From Asaia bogorensis (GTDB taxonomy: Bacteria > Pseudomonadota > Alphaproteobacteria > Acetobacterales > Acetobacteraceae): DNA of 13,924 bases. The stretch spans positions 1 to 13,924 of the forward strand of contig CAMBXJ010000052.1 of the NCBI GenBank assembly GCA_945871455.1. The letters are read 5' to 3'. The position numbers were made by a program, and so were the translations under genes. The notes beneath the pieces were generated by a model. The model saw nothing but the letters and a program-made list of their open reading frames with translations. It did not search any database and had not been told where the DNA came from. Below are positions 1 to 8,846 of the stretch, piece after piece; the stretch's first letter is position 1; every line of letters begins with the position of its first letter.

Positions 1-710
1 CCCGCGATCTTCGATAGCTTGGGCTTGGACAGGGTGCCGTTGGCGCACACCACGAACTGCGCTGACAGCGTGTCGCCGCGGTCGGTCTTGACCCGCCACA
101 GCTTCGCCTTCGCGTCCCACGCGGTGGACACGACCGTGGTCTGGAACACCGCGAGTTCGTACAGGTTGTACTTCCGGGCGATCGCCTGGCAATGCGCGAA
201 AATCTCCGGCCCCTTGGCGAAGAAACTGCCGGGGACATAGCCGAGCTCATCGAGGAGGGGGAGGTAGTCGTAGGCGGAAACGTCGCAGGCGGCGCCGGGA
301 TAGCGGTTCCAGTACCAGGTGCCGCCGACATCGCTGCCACGTTCGACGATGCGGATGCTCTGCACGCCGCGTTCGCGCAGGCGGGCCGCGGTCAGCAGGG
401 CGGAAAAGCCCCCGCCGATCAGCAGGCATTCCACGGTGTCGTTGATCGCTTCCCTCTCGATGGTGGTTTCGGCGTAGGGATCGACCTCATACTTCGCGAG
501 TTCGCCCGTCAGTTCCGACGTGTATTGCGCGCGTCCATCCGGCCGGTAACTCAGGCGTAGATCGCGGGCATCGGCGAATTTCTGTTTGATGTCGTCGTAG
601 AATTCCTGCGGCTTCTCGGTCGGGCGCAGCGGATCGAAGGCGACCCGGACCGCGGCCTTGTTCGGATTCTGGACCCGTCCGACGGGCGGTTTTTCTTGTG
701 TTGCGGACAT
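1..710 (-). CDS. Baeyer-Villiger monooxygenase, N-terminal part (cut by window edge)
   Basis: Only the first 236 codons are inside the window; the gene continues past base 1. After an N-terminal extension of about 90 residues comes an FAD-binding Rossmann loop, LLIGGGFSALL (residues 97-106). It is followed by GGTWYWNRYPGAACD (129-143), the hallmark of class B flavoprotein monooxygenases of the cyclohexanone/cyclopentadecanone/phenylacetone monooxygenase group. These cytoplasmic FAD and NADPH enzymes insert oxygen next to a ketone to give an ester or lactone. The long extension resembles the roughly 600-residue cyclopentadecanone-type enzymes. The start ATG (708-710) has a weak purine-rich AGAAGG stretch about 12 bases upstream. 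It lies 122 bases downstream of the dehydrogenase on the same strand, so co-transcription is likely. The BVMO fingerprint FxGxxxHxxxWP would lie near or beyond the window edge and was not found. Family call is firm; substrate unknown. Confidence 0.9.
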   Translation of the reverse strand, partial: MSATQEKPPVGRVQNPNKAAVRVAFDPLRPTEKPQEFYDDIKQKFADARDLRLSYRPDGRAQYTSELTGELAKYEVDPYAETTIEREAINDTVECLLIGGGFSALLTAARLRERGVQSIRIVERGSDVGGTWYWNRYPGAACDVSAYDYLPLLDELGYVPGSFFAKGPEIFAHCQAIARKYNLYELAVFQTTVVSTAWDAKAKLWRVKTDRGDTLSAQFVVCANGTLSKPKLSKIA

Positions 711-832
711 AATGTGTTTCTGGCCTTCTGTCTTTTCCAATGGCCGGGTGGGATGCGACCGGCTTCATAGGGGGTTAAGGTTATCGGCTTCCGACGCCGA
801 ACTCAACTCAGGCGGCGGCCAAAGGGCATCCG

Positions 833-1585
833 TCAGTGGAAAACCCGGCCCGAGTCGATGACGACGGTCTGCCCGGTCATGGTCTCGGTGCGGCACATGG
901 TCACCACCATATCCGCGCAATCGTCCTTGTCCGCGGCCTTCTTCAGCAGCGACCCGGACGCCGATCGCTCGACCTGTTCGGCGCGCAGGTTGGCAGTGGC
1001 GCGGGTGCCTTCCAGCAGGCCGGGCGCCACGCAGTTCACCAGGGTTTCCGGCGCCATGGCGACCGCCATGCAGCGGGTCAGGTGGATCAGGCCGGCTTTG
1101 GCCACCGCATAGGCGATGGACGACCCCGTGGGCGAAAGCCCGGCGACCGAAGAAATGTTGACGATCCGGCCTTGTCCCTGCGCCTTCATGAGGGGCGCGA
1201 CCGCCTTGGTCAGGCGCATCGGCCCGGTCAGGTTGACCGCCATGATCTTTTCCCAGACCTCCTCGGTCAGATCGTCGAGGTCGGCGAACGGGATCGACTT
1301 GTTGTAGGCTGCGTCGTTCACCAGGATGTCGAGCCGACCGAATCGCGCGGTCACCGCGCCGACCAGCGCATCCACGGCGGCCCGGTCGGTGATGTCGCAG
1401 GCGAAGGCGGCGGCGTTGATCTGATAGCGGGACGCCAGCTCCCGGGCGACACCTTCGGCCTGGTCGCGGCTTTGGGCATACATCACGGCAATATGCGTGC
1501 CTTCCTTGGCCAGCGCGTGGCAGATCCGCTGTCCCAGCCCGCCGTTGCCGCCGGTCACGAGCGCGACCGCGCCTTTCAGGTCCAT
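833..1585 (-). CDS. SDR family NAD(P)-dependent oxidoreductase
   Basis: A 250-residue classical short-chain dehydrogenase, a usual length for the family. Visible motifs are the cofactor loop TGGNGGLG near residue 11, NDAA in place of the common NNAG, the catalytic Ser in NISSVAGLSP, the YxxxK pair in AYAVAKAG, and the VNCVAPG segment after it. Such enzymes interconvert alcohols and ketones with NAD(H) or NADP(H) in the cytoplasm. I chose the ATG at 1583-1585 because GGAAGGGGG lies about 6 bases upstream and homology to the family begins here. The same frame is open 51 codons further up, but that stretch overlaps the end of the hydrolase gene and looks non-coding. It sits between the hydrolase (112-base gap) and the Baeyer-Villiger monooxygenase (122-base gap), which suggests it makes the ketone for that enzyme. 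The pathway role is inference. Confidence 0.92.
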   Translation of the reverse strand: MDLKGAVALVTGGNGGLGQRICHALAKEGTHIAVMYAQSRDQAEGVARELASRYQINAAAFACDITDRAAVDALVGAVTARFGRLDILVNDAAYNKSIPFADLDDLTEEVWEKIMAVNLTGPMRLTKAVAPLMKAQGQGRIVNISSVAGLSPTGSSIAYAVAKAGLIHLTRCMAVAMAPETLVNCVAPGLLEGTRATANLRAEQVERSASGSLLKKAADKDDCADMVVTMCRTETMTGQTVVIDSGRVFH

Positions 1586-1697
1586 GTGTTTCCCCCTTCC
1601 TGTGGGCGCATGCCTGTCCGCGCCGCCCTCTGCTGTCCGCTGGCAGCTTGCTACCGAACCCTGGGTGCAAGCAAGCCAGCGGCGTGCGGGGATGGTA

Positions 1698-2450
1698 TCA
1701 GGTTGCCGGGCGGTTTTCTCGCAGGAAGGAGCGCACATGGCGCACCGCCAGCGGGATCAGGTCCGGCGGATCCTTCCAGGGATACAGACTGACCTGGGAG
1801 TTCGGGGCGAGACGGGCGGTTTCCATGGCCACGGCATAGGGATGCGCCGGGACGTCGTCCGGCAGGACCAGGATGGGCGTCTGGCAGTTGCGCACGAAAT
1901 CGCGCGGCACGGTGAAGACGAAATCCGGATTGGCGCGATACATCTTGGTCAGGAAGGCTTCGACCTTGTCCATGGTGATGTCCGGGCGGCGCGCGCAAAG
2001 CGGCGGTCCCCAGCCGGTCATGTTATTGTTGTAGAACAGATCCGGCGCTTCCGGCCGGAATCCGCTGGGTTGCACCAGGACGGCGGCGTCGACCCGATCC
2101 GCCGCGCGCCGCAGCAGGTTCCAGATAAACGGCGCGCCGATGCAGAACCCCATCAACAGGAATTTCTTGATCCCAAGATGATCCATCAGGCCGAGTTGGT
2201 CATCGGTGTGGGAATCCCAGGGCCGATCGACCTCCAAAGGCCCGGAGGACGTGCCGGTATTTGCGTTGCGCAAATCGAAGGTGATGACCCGGTATTGGTC
2301 CTTGAAGGCCTCCAGCACGTTGAAGGGGCCGTTGACGGTCACGTAGGGGATCGCCGCGTTCAGGCCTCCGCCGGGGATGACCAGCAACGGATAGCCGGAG
2401 CCAGCTTCCTCGTAATGGATGCGGACGTCGCCTCTTTCATAGAACGGCAT
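1698..2450 (-). CDS. alpha/beta-fold hydrolase with Cys nucleophile
   Basis: A 250-residue alpha/beta hydrolase. The oxyanion region reads VIPGGGLN (residues 24-31). The nucleophile elbow is GFCIG (101-105), so Cys103 replaces the usual Ser, as in dienelactone hydrolase. The acid is probably Asp198 or Asp199 in LVLPDDVPAHP. The place where the catalytic His is usually found near the C-terminus (GH) reads PWKD (224-227). The remaining candidates are His203, just after the acid, and His238 in the last helix. No signal peptide or membrane segment is seen, so it is probably cytoplasmic. A GGGGAAGGA stretch precedes the ATG. First gene of the minus-strand group hydrolase-SDR-BVMO, it could open the ester or lactone made by the monooxygenase; that role is inferred from neighbours. 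Family call is firm, catalytic mechanism uncertain. Confidence 0.88.
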   Translation of the reverse strand: MPFYERGDVRIHYEEAGSGYPLLVIPGGGLNAAIPYVTVNGPFNVLEAFKDQYRVITFDLRNANTGTSSGPLEVDRPWDSHTDDQLGLMDHLGIKKFLLMGFCIGAPFIWNLLRRAADRVDAAVLVQPSGFRPEAPDLFYNNNMTGWGPPLCARRPDITMDKVEAFLTKMYRANPDFVFTVPRDFVRNCQTPILVLPDDVPAHPYAVAMETARLAPNSQVSLYPWKDPPDLIPLAVRHVRSFLRENRPAT

Positions 2451-2724
2451 GGCAGGTTTCCTTCCCCGATTGGCGCCATGCGGACTGGTCCCGATGGCTG
2501 GCGCGATAGCCTACCCCACCATTTTTCCGGCCCCCCCGCAATCCGGCCCCCCGGCTTGTGTCCCGTCCCGGCTTCCGGGAGAATATCGCTTCTGGGTCCG
2601 GCGCACGGGCACCAGTGAATGGGATCTGGCAGCCGCGACACGACGTCCGACAAGCCCCCGGGCGATGCCGGATGCGCCAACGGCGACCGGCTGGCGGCAA
2701 GAATATCCAGAAGGAGGCGTTTCG
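2451..2724. promoter_or_regulatory. intergenic region between divergent catabolic genes
   Basis: These 274 bases separate the divergently read hydrolase and TfdA-like genes, so promoters for both directions should be here. No convincing -35/-10 pair was found. One perfect dyad, TCCCGG-CTT-CCGGGA, lies at 2566-2580 and could be an operator or a hairpin in the leader of the plus-strand gene. The plus strand is open in the dioxygenase frame back to 2449, but this stretch does not resemble the protein family. Confidence 0.4.
2711..2717 (+). promoter_or_regulatory. Shine-Dalgarno AAGGAGG that fixes a GTG start
   Basis: A near-perfect ribosome binding site stands 7 bases before GTG 2725. It decides the start of the TfdA-like dioxygenase against earlier in-frame ATG codons, the first at 2449. 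Confidence 0.85.
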
Positions 2725-3615
2725 GTGGCGATCACGATCAAACCCCTGCACGATCTGTTCTGTGCCGAGATCGGCGGTGTCAACACCGGCGAACCGATGG
2801 ACGATGCGACGTTCGCCGAAATCCGCTCCGCGTTCGAGGAATACTCGGTGCTGGTGTTCCACGACCAGGACCTCGACGACGCGCGCCAGATCGCGTTCAG
2901 CCAGCGCTTCGGTCGGCTGGAAATCGCCGGCAAGGCCAACCCCGCCACCGGCACGCCGTTCGCGCGCCAATCCAACCTCGACATCAGGACCGGCGCCGTG
3001 ATCCCGCCCGAGGATCGCCGGATGATCTACCAGAAGGGCAATTACCTCTGGCATTCGGACAGTTCCTTCAAGCCGGTGCCGTCGCTGTGTTCCTTGCTGT
3101 CGGCGCGTATCGTGCCGCCCGAAGGCGGCAATACCGAGTTCGCCTGCATGCGTGCCGCCTATGAGGCGCTGCCGGACGATATCAAGCTGAAACTCGAAGG
3201 GCTCGTTGTGGAACACAGCCTCGTCTATTCGCGTGACACCGTCTCGGTCGGGTCGATGACGCCTGAAATGCGGGCCGAATTGCCCGGCGCCTGGCAGGTC
3301 ATGCTGCGGGTCAATCCGGTGAATGGGCGCAAGGCGATCTACGCCGGTGCCCATGCGTCCCATGTGATCGGTTGGGCGCGCGAGGAAGGGCGTGCTTTTA
3401 TCAACTGGCTGAACGATTTCGCGACGCAGCCGAACTTCTGCTACTCGCATGCGTGGCGCGAGGGCGATCTGGTGATTTGGGACAATCGCGCGACCCTGCA
3501 CCGGGCGACGGCGTACGATACGGTCCGCTACAAGCGCCTGATGCAGCGCACGACGATCGGGGGCGATGCGCCGACGGTGGCGCAGCCGGAACGCTACGAA
3601 CTCGCCGCCGAGTGA
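2725..3615 (+). CDS. TfdA-like Fe(II)/2-oxoglutarate-dependent dioxygenase
   Basis: A 296-residue TauD/TfdA family enzyme. Iron ligands are His110 and Asp112 in LWHSDSSFK and His259 in WDNRATLHR; Arg275 in RLMQRTT is the likely 2-oxoglutarate anchor. The text around HSDSSF, the GRKAIYAGAHASHV segment (201-214) and the WDNR-LHR-YD block follow the 2,4-D dioxygenase TfdA more closely than taurine dioxygenase. TfdA-type enzymes hydroxylate the carbon next to an ether oxygen and so split aryloxyalkanoates. The GTG start at 2725 is chosen for its AAGGAGG site and because it gives an N-terminus (AITIKPLHDLF) like TfdA. The gene is divergent from the hydrolase-SDR-BVMO group and is followed by a dispersed repeat. 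Family is secure; whether it acts on phenoxyacids or another compound cannot be told. Confidence 0.9.
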   Translation: MAITIKPLHDLFCAEIGGVNTGEPMDDATFAEIRSAFEEYSVLVFHDQDLDDARQIAFSQRFGRLEIAGKANPATGTPFARQSNLDIRTGAVIPPEDRRMIYQKGNYLWHSDSSFKPVPSLCSLLSARIVPPEGGNTEFACMRAAYEALPDDIKLKLEGLVVEHSLVYSRDTVSVGSMTPEMRAELPGAWQVMLRVNPVNGRKAIYAGAHASHVIGWAREEGRAFINWLNDFATQPNFCYSHAWREGDLVIWDNRATLHRATAYDTVRYKRLMQRTTIGGDAPTVAQPERYELAAE

Positions 3616-3654
3616 CACCAACTGGCCGAACCATCGGCGGTCCCGTCATCCAAC

Positions 3655-3747
3655 CGTCATTGCGAGCGCAGCGAAGTAATCCAGGGGCAACCAACGGGAT
3701 AGATGATGCGAAGGCCCCGGATCGCTTCACTGCGCTCCCAATGACAG
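3655..3747. repeat. dispersed inverted repeat (GTCATTGCGAGCGCAGCG type)
   Basis: Left arm 3655-3682 begins CGTCATTGCGAGCGCAGCG; right arm 3719-3747 is its imperfect reverse complement ending GCGCTCCCAATGACAG. The arms are about 28 bases with roughly 37 bases between them. The sequence type is common between genes of many proteobacteria. It lies in the 267-base gap between two convergent dioxygenase genes and, if transcribed, would fold into a long hairpin that could act as a bidirectional terminator. No T-run follows it. Confidence 0.8.
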
Positions 3748-3882
3748 CCACCACCTATCAGTCAATGGTTCGTGCCGTTGGGACAAGACCGGGCACGCCG
3801 CTGCCCAACCGAAACGCGCCGGTTCGCGGTTGTCACCGGCTGGCGGCACCCGCGATTGGCGATCCTGACTTCGGCCGAGCGT

Positions 3883-4857
3883 TTATTCCGCCGCCATCAT
3901 CCGCAATTCATGTTCCGCCGAAAGGATCGGTTCCCCCTCGATGGACCGGGATGTCTGGCCATCGACGCCGACCAGCGGTTCGCCCACCAATGTGATGCGG
4001 TAGAGCTGGCGGTCGAAGTCCGACGCAAAAATGTCGGTCGGCGCCAGATGCGAGGTGGACCGATTGTCCCAGAACGCGATATCGCCCTCGTTCCATTTGA
4101 AGCGCACGGTGTATTCCGGGCGCGTGACGTGCTCCCACAGCAATTCCAGGAGCTTCTGGCTTTCCCGCGGGGTCAGTCCGACGACCGATTTCAGAAAGGA
4201 TGGGCTGACGAACAACACCCGCTCCCCGGTTTCCGCATGCACCGTCACCAAAGGATGTTCGCTCTCCAGCGCTCGGCGTTTCACGCGAGCGTTATAGACG
4301 CTCTCCGACTTGGCGGCTTCGCGTGGCGCGAATTTGTGGATGCCGCGCAGCCCGTCGACGAACCCGCGCAAGGTGGGCGACAGTCCGCTGTAGGCCGCAA
4401 CGAGGTTGGTCCAGCACGTGTCCCCGCCATAGGGCGGAATGGTCACGCCGCGCAGAATGGACGCGCAGGGCGGATTGACCGCGGCCGTAATGTCGGTGTG
4501 CCAGCCGGACCAGGGTGTCACCATCATCGCGGTCCGGTTCTCGTTGGCGGTGCGGTTCTTGGCGACCGAGTAGACTTCCGGGTAGCCCTCGACATGACCG
4601 AAGACCGCGTGGCCGATGGTGGGCTCTCCGAACTGGCGGGCCATGGCGACCTGTTGCGCGTGGTCGAGATGTTGCCCGCGGAAGAAGACGACCTTCCACT
4701 TCAGGAAGGCATCCCGCACCGCCTGCAATTGAGCTTCGGGTAACGGCCTGGTCAGGTCGATGCCGCTGATCTCGGCGCCGATATGGAGAGTTAGCGGCGA
4801 TATCTGGATGGCGTCCGGCGTGTTGCCGCCGGGCATCTGTTGGTGCGTCGTTACCAT
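3883..4857 (-). CDS. TauD/TfdA family Fe(II)/2-oxoglutarate dioxygenase
   Basis: A 324-residue protein with the full TauD-family signature: iron ligands His120 and Asp122 in GWHTDITAAVNPP and His270 in FWDNRSTSHLAPTD, and the 2-oxoglutarate arginine in DRQLYRITLVGE (Arg283 or Arg287). The FAPREAAKSE insert and GEPLVGVDG tail resemble taurine/alkylsulfate dioxygenase relatives rather than TfdA. Such cytoplasmic enzymes hydroxylate a C-H next to a sulfonate, sulfate or other leaving group. AAGGAGC stands 6 bases before the ATG, which supports this start; Met8 is a less likely alternative. It is convergent with the TfdA-like gene and downstream of the LLM oxidoreductase, 167 bases away on the same strand. 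It is only distantly similar to the first dioxygenase, so not a recent duplicate. Substrate unknown. Confidence 0.9.
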   Translation of the reverse strand: MVTTHQQMPGGNTPDAIQISPLTLHIGAEISGIDLTRPLPEAQLQAVRDAFLKWKVVFFRGQHLDHAQQVAMARQFGEPTIGHAVFGHVEGYPEVYSVAKNRTANENRTAMMVTPWSGWHTDITAAVNPPCASILRGVTIPPYGGDTCWTNLVAAYSGLSPTLRGFVDGLRGIHKFAPREAAKSESVYNARVKRRALESEHPLVTVHAETGERVLFVSPSFLKSVVGLTPRESQKLLELLWEHVTRPEYTVRFKWNEGDIAFWDNRSTSHLAPTDIFASDFDRQLYRITLVGEPLVGVDGQTSRSIEGEPILSAEHELRMMAAE

Positions 4858-4999
4858 TTTCTTGCTCCTTGGGTCGTCTCTTTCGATCCGTCAGACTGGT
4901 AAGATACGGATCGCCAATCCGGTGCGGTCGGAGTGGCGATTGGCTTCGGCCGAGCCAGGTGGCGACCTGGTCAGGCCGTCGCCGCCCCCTTTACGCTTC

Positions 5000-5023
5000 C
5001 GGGCGCAACGCCCGTTGCGCCCG
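5000..5023 (-). terminator. stem-loop just after the LLM oxidoreductase stop
   Basis: CGGGCGCAACG at 5000-5010 and CGTTGCGCCCG at 5013-5023 are perfect reverse complements, starting two bases after the stop codon at 5025-5027. There is no U-run on the minus-strand transcript side, so this may be a transcript-stabilising or pausing hairpin rather than an intrinsic terminator, with the TauD-type gene read through from upstream. Confidence 0.35.
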
Positions 5024-5024
5024 A

Positions 5025-5864
5025 TCAGCCCCGCACCTGCTGGATCAATTTTGCCCAGCGGTCGAGAATGGGCAGGATCTGATCCGCGCCCTCGGCCGGC
5101 AGGCTCACGTTCACCCGGGCCGCACCCAATTCGCGGAAGCGTTGCAGTTGCGCCAGGTCTTCGGGGGCGCCGCCGATGGTCACCGGCAGGGGTGCGCGCC
5201 CCGCTTCGGCCGCCATCTGGCGGAAGCGGGGCATATACTCATCGGGATTGCCGCTGTTCGCGTTGGGATACCAGCCGTCTCCGTAGCGGATGGCCCGCCG
5301 AGCGGCCCAGGGAAAAGCGCCGCCTAGGAGGATTGGGGGGTGGGGATTTTGGACCGGCTTGGGCCAGGTCTGCATCGACGGAACCTTGACGATGTCGCCG
5401 TCGTACTCGGCTGTCGTCTTGGTCCAGATCTCCTTCATCGCCTCCATCTGCTCCCGCATTTTCTGCATGCGGGTGGCGAAGACGGTGCCGTGAGCCTCCA
5501 CCTCCTCCACGTTCCAGCCTCCACCGATGCCGAACAGGAAGCGGCCGTTGCTGATCTGATCGATCGAGGCAACGAGTTTCGCCGTTTGAATGGTATCGCG
5601 CTGAATGACCAGGCAAACGCCGGTGCCGACTTTCAGCGTCTTCGTGACGGCCGCCGCGGCGGTCAGGGTGACGAACGGGTCCATCACGTCGTAGTAGCGC
5701 TTGGCCAGTTCGCCTCCGCCCGGTGGCGGCGTGCGACGCGGCACGGGAATATGCGAATGCTCCGCCGCCCACAGCGAGTCGAAGCCGCGTTCTTCAAGTG
5801 CCACGGCGAGTTGCGTTGGGGTGATCGAGTAATCGGTGAAGAATATCGCGGCGCCGAATTCCAT
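5025..5864 (-). CDS. LLM-class (luciferase-like) flavin-dependent oxidoreductase
   Basis: A 279-residue TIM-barrel protein of the bacterial luciferase-like superfamily. Typical segments are the N-terminal beta strand MEFGAAIFFTD, ERGFDSLWAAEHSHIP (25-40), VGTGVCLVIQRD (79-90), and NGRFLFGIGGGWNVEE (106-121), which is the family's most conserved stretch. The architecture matches the F420-type branch (TIGR03619-like), but alphaproteobacteria generally lack F420, so FMN use is equally possible. GGGAAGG lies 11 bases before the ATG. It precedes the TauD-type gene on the same strand, and the pair could belong together, as FMN monooxygenases and TauD-type dioxygenases do in organosulfur use; that link is inference. 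Superfamily is certain, cofactor and substrate are not. Confidence 0.88.
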   Translation of the reverse strand: MEFGAAIFFTDYSITPTQLAVALEERGFDSLWAAEHSHIPVPRRTPPPGGGELAKRYYDVMDPFVTLTAAAAVTKTLKVGTGVCLVIQRDTIQTAKLVASIDQISNGRFLFGIGGGWNVEEVEAHGTVFATRMQKMREQMEAMKEIWTKTTAEYDGDIVKVPSMQTWPKPVQNPHPPILLGGAFPWAARRAIRYGDGWYPNANSGNPDEYMPRFRQMAAEAGRAPLPVTIGGAPEDLAQLQRFRELGAARVNVSLPAEGADQILPILDRWAKLIQQVRG

Positions 5865-7447
<1,583 letters not shown>

Positions 7448-7648
7448 CGCATTGCCGACCTGAGATCCCTCCGATCTGGAGCTCCAGGAGCATCGGATCG
7501 GGGCGGGACCCAACGACACTGGGGATCCTAACTCCAGGTTAACCTATTTGGGGTGGTATGCGGTCCGCCAACCAAGCGCGCGTGCGCTGGCAGGGAGTCC
7601 CGACATGGTTTCGTCCCCAACCCGCGTAAGTCCGCCTGGTATGTTCGC
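7448..7648 (+). promoter_or_regulatory. mdh-sucC spacer with small palindromes
   Basis: The spacer holds CTGGAGCTCCAG at 7476-7487, flanked by CCGAT (7471-7475) and ATCGG (7492-7496), and a perfect 10-base palindrome AGGTTAACCT at 7536-7545. None has a T-run, so an intrinsic terminator is not supported. They may be protein-binding sites or RNA structure separating mdh from sucCD expression. No Shine-Dalgarno sequence is visible before sucC. Confidence 0.35.
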
Positions 7649-8845
7649 ATGAACATTCACGAATACCAGGCCAAGGACCTGCTGAAACGCTATGGCGTGG
7701 CAGTGCTGGACGGCTTTATCGCCTGGACGCCGGATGAGGCGGAAGCGGCGGCGGCGAAACTCCCTGGGCCGATTTATCTGGTCAAATCGCAGATCCATGC
7801 CGGAGGCCGCGGTGCCGGCCGCTTTACCGACGACCCCGGCGGCAAGGGCGGTGTGCGCATCGCGCGCTCCCTCGCCGAGGTCAGGCAGGCCGCCGATGCG
7901 ATGATCGGGCATGTCCTGGTCACCAAGCAGACCGGGCCGGCCGGCAAGACGGTCCACCGGGTCTATGTCGAGGCGGGCTGCGACATCGCCCGCGAGCTTT
8001 ACCTGTCTCTGTTGGTCGATCGGTCGTCCGGCTGCGTGACCCTGGTCGCCTCGAACGAAGGCGGCATGGACATCGAGGCCGTTGCCGCCAGCAATCCGGA
8101 AAAGATCCTGCGTGTGACGGTCGATCCGGCGGCGGGCATTTCCGGCTTCCACGGGCGTCGGCTCGCCGCCGGCCTGGGCCTGACCGGGCGTCAGGCCGTG
8201 TCGTTCGGCCAGTTCGTCATGGCGATGTATGCGGCATTCATGGGGCTGGACTGCTCGGTTGTGGAGATCAACCCGATGGTCGTGACCGCGGCCGGGGATG
8301 TCATCGCGCTGGACGCCAAGATCTCGTTCGATGACAACGCGTTGTTCCGCCACACGGACCTGGAGAAGCTCCGTGACGAGGCGGAGGAAGACCCGAAGGA
8401 GTTGGAGGCCGAACGGCACAGCCTGAATTACGTCGCCCTGGACGGGAATATCGGCTGCATGGTCAATGGCGCCGGTCTGGCCATGGCCACGATGGACATC
8501 ATCAAGCTGTTCGGCATGGCACCGGCGAATTTCCTCGACGTTGGCGGCGGTGCGACGAAGGAACGGGTGACGGCGGCGTTCAAGATCATCCTGTCGGATC
8601 CGAACGTGGAAGGCATCCTGGTCAATATCTTCGGCGGCATCATGCGCTGTGACGTCATCGCCGAGGGCGTGGTCTCGGCGGCGCGGGAGGTGCGGTTGTC
8701 GGTCCCGCTGGTCGTTCGGCTGGAAGGGACGAATGTCGATCTGGGCAAGGCGATCCTGGCCCGATCCAACCTGCCGATCATCGCCGCCGACGACTTGGCG
8801 GATGCGGCGGAGAAGATCGTAACTGCGGTGCGGGAGGCCGCCTGA
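7649..8845 (+). CDS. sucC: succinyl-CoA synthetase (ADP-forming) beta subunit
   Basis: A 398-residue ATP-grasp protein that, with SucD, converts succinyl-CoA, ADP or GDP and phosphate to succinate, nucleoside triphosphate and CoA. The N-terminus [17 protein letters not shown], the [12 protein letters not shown] nucleotide loop, EINPMVVT and [13 protein letters not shown] (metal/nucleotide site), and the C-terminal [14 protein letters not shown] and [16 protein letters not shown] blocks are canonical. Malate-CoA ligase (MtkA) shares much of this, but the [11 protein letters not shown] insert, [13 protein letters not shown] and LEGTNV match SucC better. The ATG at 7649 is chosen by the family N-terminus; no ribosome site precedes it, which is unusual for this window. 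The frame is open back to 7553 but without family similarity. The stop is one base before sucD. Confidence 0.93.
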   Translation: MNIHEYQAKDLLKRYGVAVLDGFIAWTPDEAEAAAAKLPGPIYLVKSQIHAGGRGAGRFTDDPGGKGGVRIARSLAEVRQAADAMIGHVLVTKQTGPAGKTVHRVYVEAGCDIARELYLSLLVDRSSGCVTLVASNEGGMDIEAVAASNPEKILRVTVDPAAGISGFHGRRLAAGLGLTGRQAVSFGQFVMAMYAAFMGLDCSVVEINPMVVTAAGDVIALDAKISFDDNALFRHTDLEKLRDEAEEDPKELEAERHSLNYVALDGNIGCMVNGAGLAMATMDIIKLFGMAPANFLDVGGGATKERVTAAFKIILSDPNVEGILVNIFGGIMRCDVIAEGVVSAAREVRLSVPLVVRLEGTNVDLGKAILARSNLPIIAADDLADAAEKIVTAVREAA

Positions 8846-8846
8846 C

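Noticed and set aside
1586..1738. Upstream extension of the short-chain dehydrogenase by 51 codons
   Set aside because: It overlaps the hydrolase end, lacks family similarity, and the ATG at 1583-1585 has a strong ribosome site.
1497..2618. Plus-strand open frame of 373 codons across the SDR and hydrolase genes
   Set aside because: It runs antisense through two well-supported genes and has no family motif.
2437..3621. Long minus-strand open frame of 394 codons opposite the TfdA-like gene
   Set aside because: It is antisense to a clear dioxygenase, rich in Arg/Gly/His from GC-rich codons read backwards, and shows no domain motif.
5000..5023. Strong intrinsic terminator after the LLM gene
   Set aside because: The stem is perfect but there is no U-run, so it is listed only as a low-confidence stem-loop.
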